DNA of 64,000 bases from Anaerolineales bacterium UBA3499 (GTDB lineage Bacteria; Chloroflexota; Anaerolineae; Anaerolineales; UBA11657): contig DFQC01000025.1 in NCBI GenBank assembly GCA_002377585.1, positions 124,001-188,000 on the forward strand, in the 5' to 3' direction. Under the pieces are notes generated by a model. The model did no database searches and was not told where the DNA came from. It saw only the letters and a program-made list of their open reading frames with translations. Both the position numbers and the translations under genes were made by a program. Within the stretch, counting starts at the first letter, position 1. The number at the start of each line of letters is the position of its first letter. Positions 26,981-37,453 of the stretch are shown here, one piece after another.

Positions 26981-29900
26981 CTACTTGATATCAGCAATTG
27001 CTGACTTTGCACGTTGTTGGGATTTGTTACCACTCCTATTAGATTTGTTCATGTGACAATTTTTGAATTTCTTGCCACTACCACACCAACAGGGATCGTT
27101 ACGACGCAATGCCTTAGTATCAGCTTTGGAATCTTCTGCAATAGATTGGGTATTTACAGCATTAAGTTCTATGGGAGTGGATGTGAACATACGGGATACC
27201 AACGAAGACCTCATGTCAACAAGTAGCTGTCTGAATAAATCAAAAGCTCGGCTCTTGTATGCAGTCAAAGGGTCACGTTGCGCATAAGCTTCTAATCCAA
27301 CTGACGTCCTAAGTGCTTCCATAGATGTAAGATAATCCACCCATAATTGGCCACTAATTGAAAGCAATATCTGACGATACAATCCAACCATTACGCCACG
27401 CCCAAGAGCTGAACACACTATATCTTTCAAGCCGCCAGAAAGAGAGCTCAAATCACTGGATTCCACAGAATTAAAATTCTCTTCTCCGAGCTCTTCTCGG
27501 ACCATCAAAGATGTATGTTCATTAAGGTCTGACAATTTCTCAGACTGTAATCGTTGTATCTCCAACTCACCCCAACCAAGCTTAAGTTGTTCTGTCGCTG
27601 TCTGAAGATGTCGTAACACCTGCTCAATCACACTTTGCTCCGCTTCTCCATCAAGTAATTCTGCTGCATGATACACATAAGGAAATCGCTGCTCCATCCG
27701 CACCAAACGTTGTCGACTCTTTTCATGAAAAACAACATCTTTACTATAGGCCATATCCAGTATCAAACGCCCCATGTCGCTGCGCGACAGTTCTTCTGGT
27801 TTTGACAATTGTTTGTCTAGTACCAGTGTAATTTCGCTGATGTGATTATCTATGAGAGCATTTTGCGATTCCGACACAATCTCAAGAACTTCATCATGCC
27901 AGTCTTCCCAATTTAGTTCATTCCAGACTGGTACCTGTATCTCCATATCTAGACCAGTGCGTTTTTCTAATCTGCGTTGAAACTTTGTCAATAAGTCTGT
28001 GCCAATCTTGCCTTGAATACGAGTACGAACCGCATCTTTGACATTGTCGAATGACAATTTATCTAACTCTGAACGAGTAAAGTTGGCTGACACACCTGAC
28101 ATTTCGAACATGGTTTTAGTAACCTGCGCCAAATCGACTGATTTGCCATGTTCACGCGCCTCCATTTCTACACCTTCAAATGCCATTTCTGCTAGTTCAC
28201 ATTTTTCATTGATAAATCTTGGTATCTGATCCTGCAAATTGTTTATCTCAGCACTATAGGCTATAAGCATTCGTTCCAAAGCAAGATCTGCTGAACGGCG
28301 TGCCATCTTCAACAAAGATTCGATGATATTACTGCGTTCTTCTGCAACAATTCGCTTGCAGTCCTCCAAATCTGTTATCTCTTCTGATTCTTGCTGTGCT
28401 AACCATAAATCACCTAGGCTTGCAACAGTTTCACCAAGCGAATCTAATAATAACTCAATGCTAAATGGAAAGAACAGATCCCTATCGTTGCGCTCTATAG
28501 TCGGCTGTACATTGTCAAGCCATGCCAAAAGACGCCACCATCCCTCTTCATCTTGAGTGGATAAGGTAACCCTACGGTTAACTTCTGAGGTTAACATTTC
28601 AGCAACGTCGGCTGTCAAGTCTTCTTTACCAAATATACGATCGCGCTGATCATAAAACTTAGTACGTTGGACATTAAGTACATCATCATATTCTAACAAA
28701 TGCTTACGAACATCAAAATTGGCTCCCTCAACTCGGGTCTGGGATTGTTCGATACTCTTGTTAACTATGCCATGCTCAATAGGCATAGCCTCGTCAATAT
28801 TTAATTTCTCCATCAAACTGGATACATTAGCTCCGCCAAATCTTCGCATCAATTCATCTTCAAGTGACAGGTAAAATCTACTAGACCCTGGATCTCCTTG
28901 CCTAGAAGCACGCCCGCGTAGCTGATTATCTATACGACGTGCTTCATGCCGTTCAGATCCAACAACGTGCAAACCACCTAATTCTCTTACTAATTGCTCA
29001 TCTTCCATATACTTCAAAAAAGCCTGTACTTCATCTACATATATTCCGTAATCATCATCGGATAACAATTGAAGAGCTTTTTTACGATCCTCATGAGTCA
29101 TATCAAATGCATCAGATTCCCCGAACCGTTTCAGTACTCTGTTAACATTTGCAAGAGTGTCCTCAGATATCTCTCCACCTAGCTTTATATCCACGCCACG
29201 TCCAGCCATGTTAGTCGCTATAGTAATTGAAGCTAGAGAACCAGCACGAGCTATAATCTGAGACTCTTCATCATGCTTTTTGGCATTCAATACTTGACAA
29301 GACATGCCAGCCTCTAACACAGTTTTCAAATCCATGGCTAGTCTATCTTCTAATCCCAGAATATTGCACAAACGCACCAGGTTTTCTTGGGTTGTAGGAT
29401 TCAGTCGAACTTTGAGATCCTTAGCTAAAGATCGTAAATGGGATTTCTTCAACTTATCAAGAGGTAAGTTTAGGTCTGACAATTCCGGAACTGCTCGCCC
29501 GTCTTCCTCACGTTCATTTTGTTCAAACCAAACATCACGCAACAACCATACCAAGGCAATCTGCCTTAGATCAGTAGATCTAAAACGCATAGATAAACGT
29601 TCAGAAGACTCCACTGAAGTTGTACCAATTAGCATCGGTTGTCCAATGACATGCCGAGCAAGTACCTCCTGAGTAAGAGAGCGCAATTTGGCTTCTTCAG
29701 TCCGAAACACTAGATCATCATAGTCTTTACGTCGATACAGCAATGGATTGTCCGGATCTTTTACGTTAGCTATATATGAGAATTTCGAGCCATTTTCTCT
29801 GTAAGATATTTCGGTTAACTCGGGATCAACCCTAGCACGAAAATCCAGATGTGTAGGTATTGGAACAACATCAATCTGGTAGATTTTGTCAAACTCTTCT

Positions 29901-31177
29901 GCTTCAGTAACAGCGGTACCTGACATACCAGAAAGTGTGTTATACATCCTAAAATAGTTTTGTAAAGTTATAGTAGCATATGTTACGTTTTCAGCCTGAA
30001 TTGTCACACCCTCTTTGGCCTCCACCGCTTGATGCAAACCATCAGACCAACGACGCCCAGGCATAACTCGACCGGTAAAATCATCTACTATTACTACTCT
30101 ACCACCGCGAACCAAGTAATCTTTATTGCGTTTGAAAATGAATTCGGCACGTAGAGCTTGCTCAAGATGAGATTGAATTTGAGCTTGCTCCATCGTTATA
30201 TCTTCAGGACTGTCTGGATCACGGAGTGTTTTACCCAAAATCTCTTCCACCCGATCGTAACCTTCATCAGTCATGGACATAGTGCGAGAGCGATCATCAA
30301 TTTCATAATGTTCTGGTTTCAGCCTCCGCACCACCTTCGCTAACTCAACATACATTTCCGGATCATCTTGAGCAGGACCAGAAATAATCAATGGTGTGCG
30401 AGCACTATCAATTAGAACATTATCTACTTCATCAATGATAGAGTAGTGAAGTTCACGTTGACGACGATCCTCTATCCGATGGGCAATATTATCACGTAGA
30501 TAGTCAAATCCAAATTCATTGTTGGTACCATAAGTAACATCAGCAGAATAAGCTTCATTACGCGGCACTAATCTAACCAAATTATTTTCCTCTTGAGGAG
30601 ACTCCTGCGTTGGATCGAACAAGTAAGCCATTTGTGCATTATCTGTACGTGACGCATCCTGTAAGATACCAACGCTCATACCTAACATATGGAAAATAGG
30701 ACCCATCCACTTTGCATCTCGACGCGCCAGATAGTCATTCACTGTAACTAAATGTGCACCTCTACCCGCTAACGCATTCAAATAAAGTGGTAATGTAGCT
30801 ACTAGGGTCTTACCCTCACCGGTTCTCATTTCGGCAATACGACCATCATGAAGAACTTGACCACCCACTAACTGGACTGAATAGTGCCTTAATCCAATTG
30901 TTCTTACCGCAGCCTCCCGAACAGTCGCAAATGCATGCGTTAGAATATCTTGCATAACTTGAGATTCCGTCTCAAGCTGATCTTCCAAATCCACAATACC
31001 AGATATCGCAGATTGTAATTTTTCTCTAAAAAAGTCGGTTTTTGAGCTTAGTTCCGAATCGCTCAGAGCCTTATATTCAGGCTCTAGATAATCAATGTCT
31101 GCAGCAACTTGTTCATATAGCTTTAGGTCGCGTGCAGTAGGATTTCCACCAACAGCAGTAAGAATCTTTTTAAGCAT
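26981..31177 (-). CDS. secA: Preprotein translocase ATPase SecA, enlarged
   Basis: Motor of the Sec translocase (1398 aa against a usual 800-1000). NBD1 has MRTGEGKT (117-124), VNDYLARRD and the DEVD box (249-252, followed by NVLIDSARTPLIISGP). NBD2 has GTTSVESSE, TIATNMAGRGVDIKLGG and RGRASRQGDPGSSRFYLS. The C-terminus has the SEC-C zinc motif CWCGSGKKFKNCH. Extra sequence is present in NBD2 between SERLS and CQVLNAKKH (about residues 532-625), after DIKLGG (about 668-730), and in the helical C-terminal region. No frameshift is seen; the reading frame is continuous. It lies 13 bases after prs. Confidence 0.95.
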   Translation of the reverse strand: MLKKILTAVGGNPTARDLKLYEQVAADIDYLEPEYKALSDSELSSKTDFFREKLQSAISGIVDLEDQLETESQVMQDILTHAFATVREAAVRTIGLRHYSVQLVGGQVLHDGRIAEMRTGEGKTLVATLPLYLNALAGRGAHLVTVNDYLARRDAKWMGPIFHMLGMSVGILQDASRTDNAQMAYLFDPTQESPQEENNLVRLVPRNEAYSADVTYGTNNEFGFDYLRDNIAHRIEDRRQRELHYSIIDEVDNVLIDSARTPLIISGPAQDDPEMYVELAKVVRRLKPEHYEIDDRSRTMSMTDEGYDRVEEILGKTLRDPDSPEDITMEQAQIQSHLEQALRAEFIFKRNKDYLVRGGRVVIVDDFTGRVMPGRRWSDGLHQAVEAKEGVTIQAENVTYATITLQNYFRMYNTLSGMSGTAVTEAEEFDKIYQIDVVPIPTHLDFRARVDPELTEISYRENGSKFSYIANVKDPDNPLLYRRKDYDDLVFRTEEAKLRSLTQEVLARHVIGQPMLIGTTSVESSERLSMRFRSTDLRQIALVWLLRDVWFEQNEREEDGRAVPELSDLNLPLDKLKKSHLRSLAKDLKVRLNPTTQENLVRLCNILGLEDRLAMDLKTVLEAGMSCQVLNAKKHDEESQIIARAGSLASITIATNMAGRGVDIKLGGEISEDTLANVNRVLKRFGESDAFDMTHEDRKKALQLLSDDDYGIYVDEVQAFLKYMEDEQLVRELGGLHVVGSERHEARRIDNQLRGRASRQGDPGSSRFYLSLEDELMRRFGGANVSSLMEKLNIDEAMPIEHGIVNKSIEQSQTRVEGANFDVRKHLLEYDDVLNVQRTKFYDQRDRIFGKEDLTADVAEMLTSEVNRRVTLSTQDEEGWWRLLAWLDNVQPTIERNDRDLFFPFSIELLLDSLGETVASLGDLWLAQQESEEITDLEDCKRIVAEERSNIIESLLKMARRSADLALERMLIAYSAEINNLQDQIPRFINEKCELAEMAFEGVEMEAREHGKSVDLAQVTKTMFEMSGVSANFTRSELDKLSFDNVKDAVRTRIQGKIGTDLLTKFQRRLEKRTGLDMEIQVPVWNELNWEDWHDEVLEIVSESQNALIDNHISEITLVLDKQLSKPEELSRSDMGRLILDMAYSKDVVFHEKSRQRLVRMEQRFPYVYHAAELLDGEAEQSVIEQVLRHLQTATEQLKLGWGELEIQRLQSEKLSDLNEHTSLMVREELGEENFNSVESSDLSSLSGGLKDIVCSALGRGVMVGLYRQILLSISGQLWVDYLTSMEALRTSVGLEAYAQRDPLTAYKSRAFDLFRQLLVDMRSSLVSRMFTSTPIELNAVNTQSIAEDSKADTKALRRNDPCWCGSGKKFKNCHMNKSNRSGNKSQQRAKSAIADIK

Positions 31178-31190
31178 TTAATTTAGCGGA

Positions 31191-32171
31191 TTATTCGTTA
31201 AACATCTCACCAACACTACGACCTTCATGAGCACGCAATATTACCTCGGCCAAAAGCGGTGCAATGGATAATACAGTCATATTCGGAAGCATTTTTTCCT
31301 TTGGGATATGCACAGTATTTGTTGTAACTATGCTCTTATAATCTGCTTTGCTAAGTCTTTCAAAAGCAGGGTCTGAAAGGATTGCATGAACAAATGAAAG
31401 ATGGACATCGCGAGCACCTTGTTTTTTGACAATTTCCAATGCCTGGGTAACTGACCCGGCTGTATCCACTTCATCATCAACTATGATGACGTCGCGATCA
31501 CTTACATCACCTATAACACCCACAACCTCTGATTTAGGTTCATTACGCTTCCGACGTTTCTCAATAAAAGCAATTGGCATATCAAGCTTAGCGGCAAAGT
31601 TACGTCCTTTTTTTGCAAAACCCAAATCGGCTGTCACAACTACAGGGTCTTTCATGTCATCACGTAATTTCTGGAAATGAGCGATGAGAATATGAAAAGC
31701 AGTTAACACATCGCCTGGTATGTTGAAAAACCCCTGGATCTGACCTGCATGTAAATCTAAGGTCATATAACGGTCTGATCCAGCAACTTCTATCATATCA
31801 GCTACGAGTCGAGCAGCAATCGGTACACGTGGTTGATCCTTCTTGTCAGAACGCGAATAACATAAATAAGGTACCACCGATGTCAATCGGCCAACAGAAT
31901 CAAGACGCAAAGTTTGCAACATAATGAGCAATTCCATCAAATTGTCATTAACAGGCGATGCCGTACTCTGTATTACATATACATCTTGTCCTCTAGCACT
32001 TGCATGTAATCTGCAAAATTGATTCTCATTAGGGAAACGAATTAAGTCTCGCCCACTAAGTGGCACCCCTAAATAATCACTTATCTCCTGAGCAAGCACA
32101 GGACAGGAAGATCCTGCATATAACCGGATCTCACCATACATATGTGTGTCTCGACCTTTTAATCGTGCCAT
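31191..32171 (-). CDS. prs: Ribose-phosphate pyrophosphokinase
   Basis: Makes PRPP from ribose 5-phosphate and ATP for nucleotide, histidine and tryptophan synthesis (326 aa). Conserved blocks are DLHAGQIQGFF, the catalytic-flap region LGFAKKGRNFAAKLDM, and the PRPP-binding loop VIIVDDEVDTAGSVTQA. An N-terminal block has VYVIQSTASPVNDNLMELL, as in class I enzymes. The first Met gives an extra MARLKGRDTH; Met11 (32141) is the more usual family start. It lies between meaB and secA on the same strand, with gaps of 3 and 13 bases. Confidence 0.94.
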   Translation of the reverse strand: MARLKGRDTHMYGEIRLYAGSSCPVLAQEISDYLGVPLSGRDLIRFPNENQFCRLHASARGQDVYVIQSTASPVNDNLMELLIMLQTLRLDSVGRLTSVVPYLCYSRSDKKDQPRVPIAARLVADMIEVAGSDRYMTLDLHAGQIQGFFNIPGDVLTAFHILIAHFQKLRDDMKDPVVVTADLGFAKKGRNFAAKLDMPIAFIEKRRKRNEPKSEVVGVIGDVSDRDVIIVDDEVDTAGSVTQALEIVKKQGARDVHLSFVHAILSDPAFERLSKADYKSIVTTNTVHIPKEKMLPNMTVLSIAPLLAEVILRAHEGRSVGEMFNE

Positions 32172-32174
32172 ATT

Positions 32175-33197
32175 TCAATCCTCATCACCGATATAATTTG
32201 TCTCGAAATGTTTGATACAATTTGTAGCTGCTGTATATGGATCAGTTTCTCCTTCCATAATCACTTCTAATTGTCGAAGCCAGTAATCCTCGGACAACAT
32301 CTGCGACAACTTAGTATACAATTGTTTTCGCAACCGTGACTCAAATATTGCACGCAGCCGGCTACGATGACGTCTAATAATTTCTCCAGTAGATTTGATG
32401 TGATCATGATGAGCTAACAACCTCTCAAACAAGTCACCTATACCTTCTCCGGTAGTAGCAACAGTAGTGATTATAGGTACTTCCCATACACAATTATCTG
32501 TGTCTGACTTTTCATTAATATCACTAATGGCATTTTGTTCCCCTGCATCACTAGTTTGCGCTGCACTACCAATATCAATCATCTCGCGCAAATAACTCTT
32601 AGTAAGATTTACTTCAGGATAATCGGATTTGTTTATAACTATGATATCGGCTATCTCTAGAAGACCAGATTTAGCAGCTTGAATCGAATCGCCTAAACCT
32701 GGGCAAAGTACTACAATCGAAGTCTGTGCATTAGAAGCAATATCAACTTCTGACTGACCTACACCAACTGTTTCAACAATTACTCGATCAAAACCAGCGG
32801 CATCAAGAATATCAACCGCAGCTGCTGTTGTAGACGACAGACCTCCAAGAACACCTCGGCTAGCCATACTCCTGATAAAGATGCCTTCATCACCCAATAA
32901 ATCTTTCATGCGGATACGATCACCTAGAATAGCCCCTTTACTGAACTGACTACTAGGGTCAATTGCCAGCAATCCTATCGTATCACCACATTTTCGCATC
33001 AATTTAGATAAAGAATTTATTAGGGTTGATTTTCCTACACCTGGAATACCTGTTATACCAATAAGATGAGCACAACCTGTATGCCTATAAACATTAGTAA
33101 GAATGTTTTGACTGCTGTGATCATCATTTTCAATTATAGTTAGTGCCTGAGCTAATGCCCGCCGGTCACCATCTATTATTTGTTTTATCAAAGACAT
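32175..33197 (-). CDS. meaB: Methylmalonyl-CoA mutase-associated G3E GTPase
   Basis: GTPase of the MeaB/ArgK family (340 aa) that protects and reloads B12-dependent acyl-CoA mutases. The P-loop is GIPGVGKST (50-58), followed by LAIDPSS, DRIRM, FIRSM and the G3-type ETVGVGQSE. NKSD supplies guanine specificity. A low-complexity insert around residues 205-235 (GEQNAISDINEKSD) interrupts the domain. It lies 30 bases downstream of the B12-binding mutase subunit, which is the expected partner. The catalytic mutase subunit is not in this window. Confidence 0.92.
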   Translation of the reverse strand: MSLIKQIIDGDRRALAQALTIIENDDHSSQNILTNVYRHTGCAHLIGITGIPGVGKSTLINSLSKLMRKCGDTIGLLAIDPSSQFSKGAILGDRIRMKDLLGDEGIFIRSMASRGVLGGLSSTTAAAVDILDAAGFDRVIVETVGVGQSEVDIASNAQTSIVVLCPGLGDSIQAAKSGLLEIADIIVINKSDYPEVNLTKSYLREMIDIGSAAQTSDAGEQNAISDINEKSDTDNCVWEVPIITTVATTGEGIGDLFERLLAHHDHIKSTGEIIRRHRSRLRAIFESRLRKQLYTKLSQMLSEDYWLRQLEVIMEGETDPYTAATNCIKHFETNYIGDED

Positions 33198-33227
33198 GTT
33201 AGGCTGAATAATTGATTTTGTTCTTCT

Positions 33228-33623
33228 TTAGGTAATCACGTCTTGCACCAGTGCTACTACATCTGATGTACTAGTGCCTGGCCCAAACACACCAGTCACT
33301 CCCATCTGGAATAATTCATCAACTTCATTTTCAGGAATTATTCCGCCAACAAGCAATGGTACATGGCCCAAACCCTTTTCATGTAGCAGATTGATTATGC
33401 GCGGAACCAATACCTGATGAGCACCAGAGAGAATGGAAACACCGATTACCTGAACATCCTCCTGCATAGCTGCTTCAACAATCATCATGGGAGATTGCCT
33501 AAGACCTGTGTAAATTACTTCCAAACCTGCGTCGCGCAATGCGCGGGCAATAATCTTGGCACCTCGATCATGACCATCTAGACCAGGCTTGGCTATAAGA
33601 ATACGAATAGGATTGTCCGACAT
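33228..33623 (-). CDS. Cobalamin-binding small subunit of acyl-CoA mutase
   Basis: A stand-alone B12-binding domain (131 aa) of the methylmalonyl-CoA mutase C-terminal type. DGHDRG (16-21) supplies the lower-axial His18, SILSGAH is the second loop, and GGIIPENE with GVFGPGTS the third. It holds adenosylcobalamin for the mutase catalytic subunit and likely forms part of a two-gene mutase. It starts the minus-strand run meaB-prs-secA and diverges from hrcA across 118 bases. The acyl-CoA substrate (methylmalonyl, isobutyryl or other) cannot be fixed. Confidence 0.9.
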   Translation of the reverse strand: MSDNPIRILIAKPGLDGHDRGAKIIARALRDAGLEVIYTGLRQSPMMIVEAAMQEDVQVIGVSILSGAHQVLVPRIINLLHEKGLGHVPLLVGGIIPENEVDELFQMGVTGVFGPGTSTSDVVALVQDVIT

Positions 33624-33665
33624 AGCAAAACTCTAGCTCCTCAATGTTGGATTATACCCCGTTTC

Positions 33666-33695
33666 TTGACACTCTTAAAGCACACATGGTATGAT
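33666..33695 (+). promoter_or_regulatory. Sigma-70 promoter of the hrcA operon
   Basis: TTGACA (33666-33671) and TATGAT (33690-33695) are separated by 18 bases. Transcription would start about 33702, just ahead of the CIRCE element. Confidence 0.75.
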
Positions 33696-33708
33696 TCATA
33701 GTAATGAT

Positions 33709-33735
33709 TTAGCAGTCTGGTACTTAGAGTGCTAA
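33709..33735 (+). promoter_or_regulatory. CIRCE operator (HrcA binding site)
   Basis: TTAGCAGTC, nine bases, then GAGTGCTAA. The consensus is TTAGCACTC-N9-GAGTGCTAA, so only one base of 18 differs. It lies directly after the predicted transcription start and before hrcA, which shows HrcA-controlled heat-shock expression of the operon. Confidence 0.95.
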
Positions 33736-33756
33736 ATTAGCATGGTATGGAGACAA

Positions 33757-34794
33757 ATGCAAGTAATAACTGATAGACAAGAAACAATCCTCAGTCTCAT
33801 AGTACGTGAATACGTCGAAAACCCCAAAAATAGTGGGGTAAGTTCACAAATACTTGTGGACAACCATAGTCTAGATTGGAGTACTGCCACTGTCAGAAAT
33901 GAAATGGCTCTACTATCTAATTTGGGTTTCCTACATCAGCCTCACACATCTGCTGGTCGAATACCTACAGAAATAGGTTATCGGTATTTTGTAAGATACC
34001 TAGTAAAAACATATGCTTTACCAGAATCTGAATGCCGCAAAATTAGTCATCAGTTCTATCAAGCACGAACTAGCGTTAATGAATGGGGTAAGCTTGCAGC
34101 CAATGTTCTAGCACGCCATACTCAAGTAGCTGGACTTGTAACAGCTTTACACAGTCATAAAGCTCAAGTTAAACATATAGAACTGATATCAACATATGGG
34201 CAAAATATTCTACTGGTCCTAGTCCTAATAGGAGGCGAAGTACTGCAAGAAATTTGTTCAGTTGACTATCCAATATCACAGACCGAATTGTCAGATTTAG
34301 CAGAACGATTAACTAAAAATTACAAAAATAGGAGTGCAAGCTACATTGAAAATCAACGTAATTTGATTGAGGACAATTTAGAAAACACTATACTTCAACA
34401 AGTCTCAGTCACAATGCAGAAAGCAGATTCCTTTGCTGCAGGAGAGTTATATTTGGATGGAGTTCAAAATGTGCTATCGCAAAGAGAATTTACTGCTTCA
34501 GAACCAGCTAGAAATGCACTGCAATTACTAGAGAAACGTACCTACATGGAGAAGTTTTTAGAATCAGCATTAAATTCTCAATTTGATGGCGTTACAGTTG
34601 TTATTGCTGGCGAAGGTGATTGGCAAGAGCTAAAAGAATGTTCGATGGTTCTTGCAAGATATGGAACCCCAAACATTGCTACCGGAACTTTAGGGGTATT
34701 TGGACCCACACGCATGGCTTATGATCGGGCTATAGGTGCAGTTAGGCATGTAGCCAACTTAATGACACGACTAGTACATGATAGTTATGGATAA
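33757..34794 (+). CDS. hrcA: Heat-inducible transcription repressor HrcA
   Basis: Repressor that binds CIRCE and controls chaperone genes (345 aa from ATG 33757). The N-terminal winged helix has TDRQETILSLIVREYVE, STATVRNEMALLSNLGFL and QPHTSAGRIPTEIGYRYFV, all standard for the family. The C-terminal GAF-like part ends with TGTLGVFGPTRMAYDRAI. I prefer ATG 33757 because GGAG lies 4 nt upstream; ATG 33742 is in frame but follows the CIRCE arm without a ribosome-binding site. It is first in the order hrcA-grpE-dnaK-dnaJ-prmA. Confidence 0.95.
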   Translation: MQVITDRQETILSLIVREYVENPKNSGVSSQILVDNHSLDWSTATVRNEMALLSNLGFLHQPHTSAGRIPTEIGYRYFVRYLVKTYALPESECRKISHQFYQARTSVNEWGKLAANVLARHTQVAGLVTALHSHKAQVKHIELISTYGQNILLVLVLIGGEVLQEICSVDYPISQTELSDLAERLTKNYKNRSASYIENQRNLIEDNLENTILQQVSVTMQKADSFAAGELYLDGVQNVLSQREFTASEPARNALQLLEKRTYMEKFLESALNSQFDGVTVVIAGEGDWQELKECSMVLARYGTPNIATGTLGVFGPTRMAYDRAIGAVRHVANLMTRLVHDSYG

Positions 34795-34818
34795 AACATT
34801 TCAAACAAATAGGATACT

Positions 34819-35445
34819 ATGACGGATTTAAATCAAAATACAGACACTGATTGTTCAAACAATTCTGACAAAAAAGATAATCTAGATCAAAATGGCAATG
34901 TTACAGATAACATGATAGACGGAGCCTACAATAAAGAAAATAACAAAAAAGATGATGATATTGCTGTGGAAGATCTCACAATAGAGCAGTGGCTCGAGAA
35001 ACTTTCTGTAGCCGAAACACTTGCAGCTGACCGACTCGAGGGACAACAACGTGCTTTGGCTGATTTTCAAAACTTTAAGCGTCGTAAATCTCAGGAGATG
35101 CAACTGGCTCATCAAAATGCTGCTGCAGAGTTACTATCGCAATTTTTTCCTATAGTTGACGATTTGCAATTAGCACTCGAATCACTACCCGCTACAGGAG
35201 ATGGTGCAAAATGGAGCGAAGGCTTTAACATGATTCATCGAAAAATACTCTCTGTATTCGAAATGGAAAAAGTAGTCACAATTGAAGCCAAGCCAGGAGA
35301 ACAATTCGATCCACACATACATGAAGCAATTGTGCAAGAAGCCCATGATGATTATGATAGTGATGTAATAATTGCTATGGTAAGACCAGGTTACTTGCTT
35401 GGCGAACGGATATTAAGACCTGCTCAAGTTCGTGTTGCTGAGTAG
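34819..35445 (+). CDS. grpE: Nucleotide exchange factor GrpE
   Basis: DnaK co-chaperone (208 aa). A long acidic, Asn/Asp/Lys-rich N-terminal tail (1-45) leads into a coiled-coil dimerisation helix with GQQRALADFQNFKRRKSQEM. The beta domain has QFDPHIHEAIVQE and RPGYLLGERILRPAQVRVAE, the family signature. It releases ADP from DnaK. It follows hrcA by 24 bases and precedes dnaK by 29. Confidence 0.96.
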   Translation: MTDLNQNTDTDCSNNSDKKDNLDQNGNVTDNMIDGAYNKENNKKDDDIAVEDLTIEQWLEKLSVAETLAADRLEGQQRALADFQNFKRRKSQEMQLAHQNAAAELLSQFFPIVDDLQLALESLPATGDGAKWSEGFNMIHRKILSVFEMEKVVTIEAKPGEQFDPHIHEAIVQEAHDDYDSDVIIAMVRPGYLLGERILRPAQVRVAE

Positions 35446-35474
35446 CGAATAATTTATAAGGCTAATTAAACATT

Positions 35475-37400
35475 ATGGGAAAAATCATTGGAATAGATCT
35501 TGGTACAACTAATTCAGTAGTATCAGTAATGGAAGCTGGGGAAGCTAATGTTATTTCTAGTTCCGAAGGCGGACGACTTGTTCCGTCAGTTGTAGCAGTT
35601 AATCCGAAGACAGGCGAACGAATGGTAGGACAAGTAGCACGCAGACAGGCAATTACAAATCCAGACAATACTCTTTTTTCTGTAAAGCGATTTATGGGCC
35701 GTAAATTTGATGACCCCGAAGTACAAAGAGCTCTTAAACATATTCCTTACAAAGTAAGCAGTGATGAAAATGGAGAATTGCGCGTACATATGAATGCAAA
35801 GGAATACTCGCCGCAAGAAGTATCAGCAATGATACTAGCCAAACTAAAAAGCGACGCTGAATCCTACATTGGCGCATCAGTCACACAGGCAGTGATAACT
35901 GTACCTGCTTACTTTAATGACGCCCAACGTCAAGCAACCAAGGATGCTGGTCGCATAGCTGGTCTGGAGGTGCTACGAATCATCAATGAACCCACAGCTT
36001 CTGCACTAGCATATGGCCTTGAGAACCGATCTGAAGAAACTATAGCAGTATTTGATTTGGGAGGCGGAACATTTGATGTATCTATTCTTGAGGTGGGTGA
36101 TGGAGTTTTTGAAGTGCAAGCAACCAATGGTAATACCCATCTAGGAGGCGACGATTTCGACGTGCGCGTTGTTGAGTGGATTATAGATAATTACAGTAAA
36201 GATCAAGGCATCAACCTTAACGAAGACAAACAAGCTCTACAACGGATAAGAGAAGCAGCAGAAAAAGCCAAGATTGAGCTAAGCACTGTTATGCAAACTG
36301 AAATAAATCTTCCGTTCATCACTGCGGACGCAAATGGTCCAAAACACCTTAACTACACACTGTCACGATCAAAACTAGAGGAGTTGACGGAGGATTTAAT
36401 TGAACAATCCATCAAACCTGTAGAAACAGCTTTAGAGGACGCTCGACTATCTGTATCAGATGTAGATGAGGTTGTACTAGTGGGAGGCATGACCCGTATG
36501 CCTGGAGTTCAAGAGGCTGTACGCAAATTCTTCAATCGTGAACCGAACAAAAAAGTTAATCCAGATGAAGTTGTTGCCATTGGTGCAGCTATACAGGCTG
36601 GAGTTCTTGGAGGAGACATAAAAGATGTTCTATTACTTGATGTGACTCCACTTACGCTCAGCATTGAAACTCTTGGAGGAATATCCACTGCCCTAATTGA
36701 ACGTAATACGACGGTTCCTACCACAAAAAGTCAAGTATTCTCCACGGCATCTGACAACCAATCGGCAGTTGAGATAAATGTGATCCAAGGCGAGAGGTCT
36801 ATGGCTGCTGATAATAAAAGTCTTGGTAAATTTGTATTAGATGGAATACCGTCTGCACCTCGTGGTACACCACAAATAGAAGTTACTTTTGATATAGATG
36901 CGGACGGTATATTAAATGTGAGCGCAAAAGATAAAGCCAGCAATCGCAGCCAAAACGTAACTATTCAAGGTTCCTCAGGTATATCGGACAAAGATATAGC
37001 AAGTATGATTGCTGCCGCTGAACAATATAAAGAGGAAGATAAAAAACGCAAAGAACTCATCGAGATCCACAATGCTGGAAACTCAGTTTTACATAGAGCA
37101 TCCCGCATGAAGAACGAACTGGACGATAAAATAGATGATGACACAAAACAAGGCTTGCAAGCAAAAATTGATAGTCTTCAAGAAAAATTGGCAGGTGAAG
37201 ACATCGCAAGCATAAAAGATTCGACATCGCAATTACAGCAAGAAGTCGAAAAACTTTCTATCTTGGTCTCACAAACTGATCAAGGTGCAGATGATGAAGA
37301 TACTAAAGAACCTAAAGCAAACACCGACTTTGATGGAACAGATGATAATATACCCGACTCAGACTCTGATGTAGTTGATGGCGATTTCAATGAGATATGA
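35475..37400 (+). CDS. dnaK: Chaperone protein DnaK (Hsp70)
   Basis: Hsp70 chaperone of 641 aa, standard length. The ATPase domain opens with [37 protein letters not shown] and [16 protein letters not shown] are the other Hsp70 signatures. The substrate-binding domain has [17 protein letters not shown]. The C-terminal lid is followed by an acidic tail rich in Asp. AAGG lies about 10 bases upstream of the ATG. It works with DnaJ and GrpE encoded on either side. Confidence 0.98.
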   Translation: MGKIIGIDLGTTNSVVSVMEAGEANVISSSEGGRLVPSVVAVNPKTGERMVGQVARRQAITNPDNTLFSVKRFMGRKFDDPEVQRALKHIPYKVSSDENGELRVHMNAKEYSPQEVSAMILAKLKSDAESYIGASVTQAVITVPAYFNDAQRQATKDAGRIAGLEVLRIINEPTASALAYGLENRSEETIAVFDLGGGTFDVSILEVGDGVFEVQATNGNTHLGGDDFDVRVVEWIIDNYSKDQGINLNEDKQALQRIREAAEKAKIELSTVMQTEINLPFITADANGPKHLNYTLSRSKLEELTEDLIEQSIKPVETALEDARLSVSDVDEVVLVGGMTRMPGVQEAVRKFFNREPNKKVNPDEVVAIGAAIQAGVLGGDIKDVLLLDVTPLTLSIETLGGISTALIERNTTVPTTKSQVFSTASDNQSAVEINVIQGERSMAADNKSLGKFVLDGIPSAPRGTPQIEVTFDIDADGILNVSAKDKASNRSQNVTIQGSSGISDKDIASMIAAAEQYKEEDKKRKELIEIHNAGNSVLHRASRMKNELDDKIDDDTKQGLQAKIDSLQEKLAGEDIASIKDSTSQLQQEVEKLSILVSQTDQGADDEDTKEPKANTDFDGTDDNIPDSDSDVVDGDFNEI

Positions 37401-37453
37401 TAAGTATAGTTGCTTACAGAAGATGATTAATCACACCATAAATAGTAAATACC

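Noticed and set aside
26981..31177. SecA length caused by fusion of two genes or a sequencing error
   Set aside because: One continuous frame holds all SecA motifs in order and ends with the SEC-C zinc motif; the extra parts are internal insertions.
33742..33756. ATG 33742 as the hrcA start
   Set aside because: It lies 6 bases after the CIRCE arm with no ribosome-binding site, whereas ATG 33757 has GGAG upstream.
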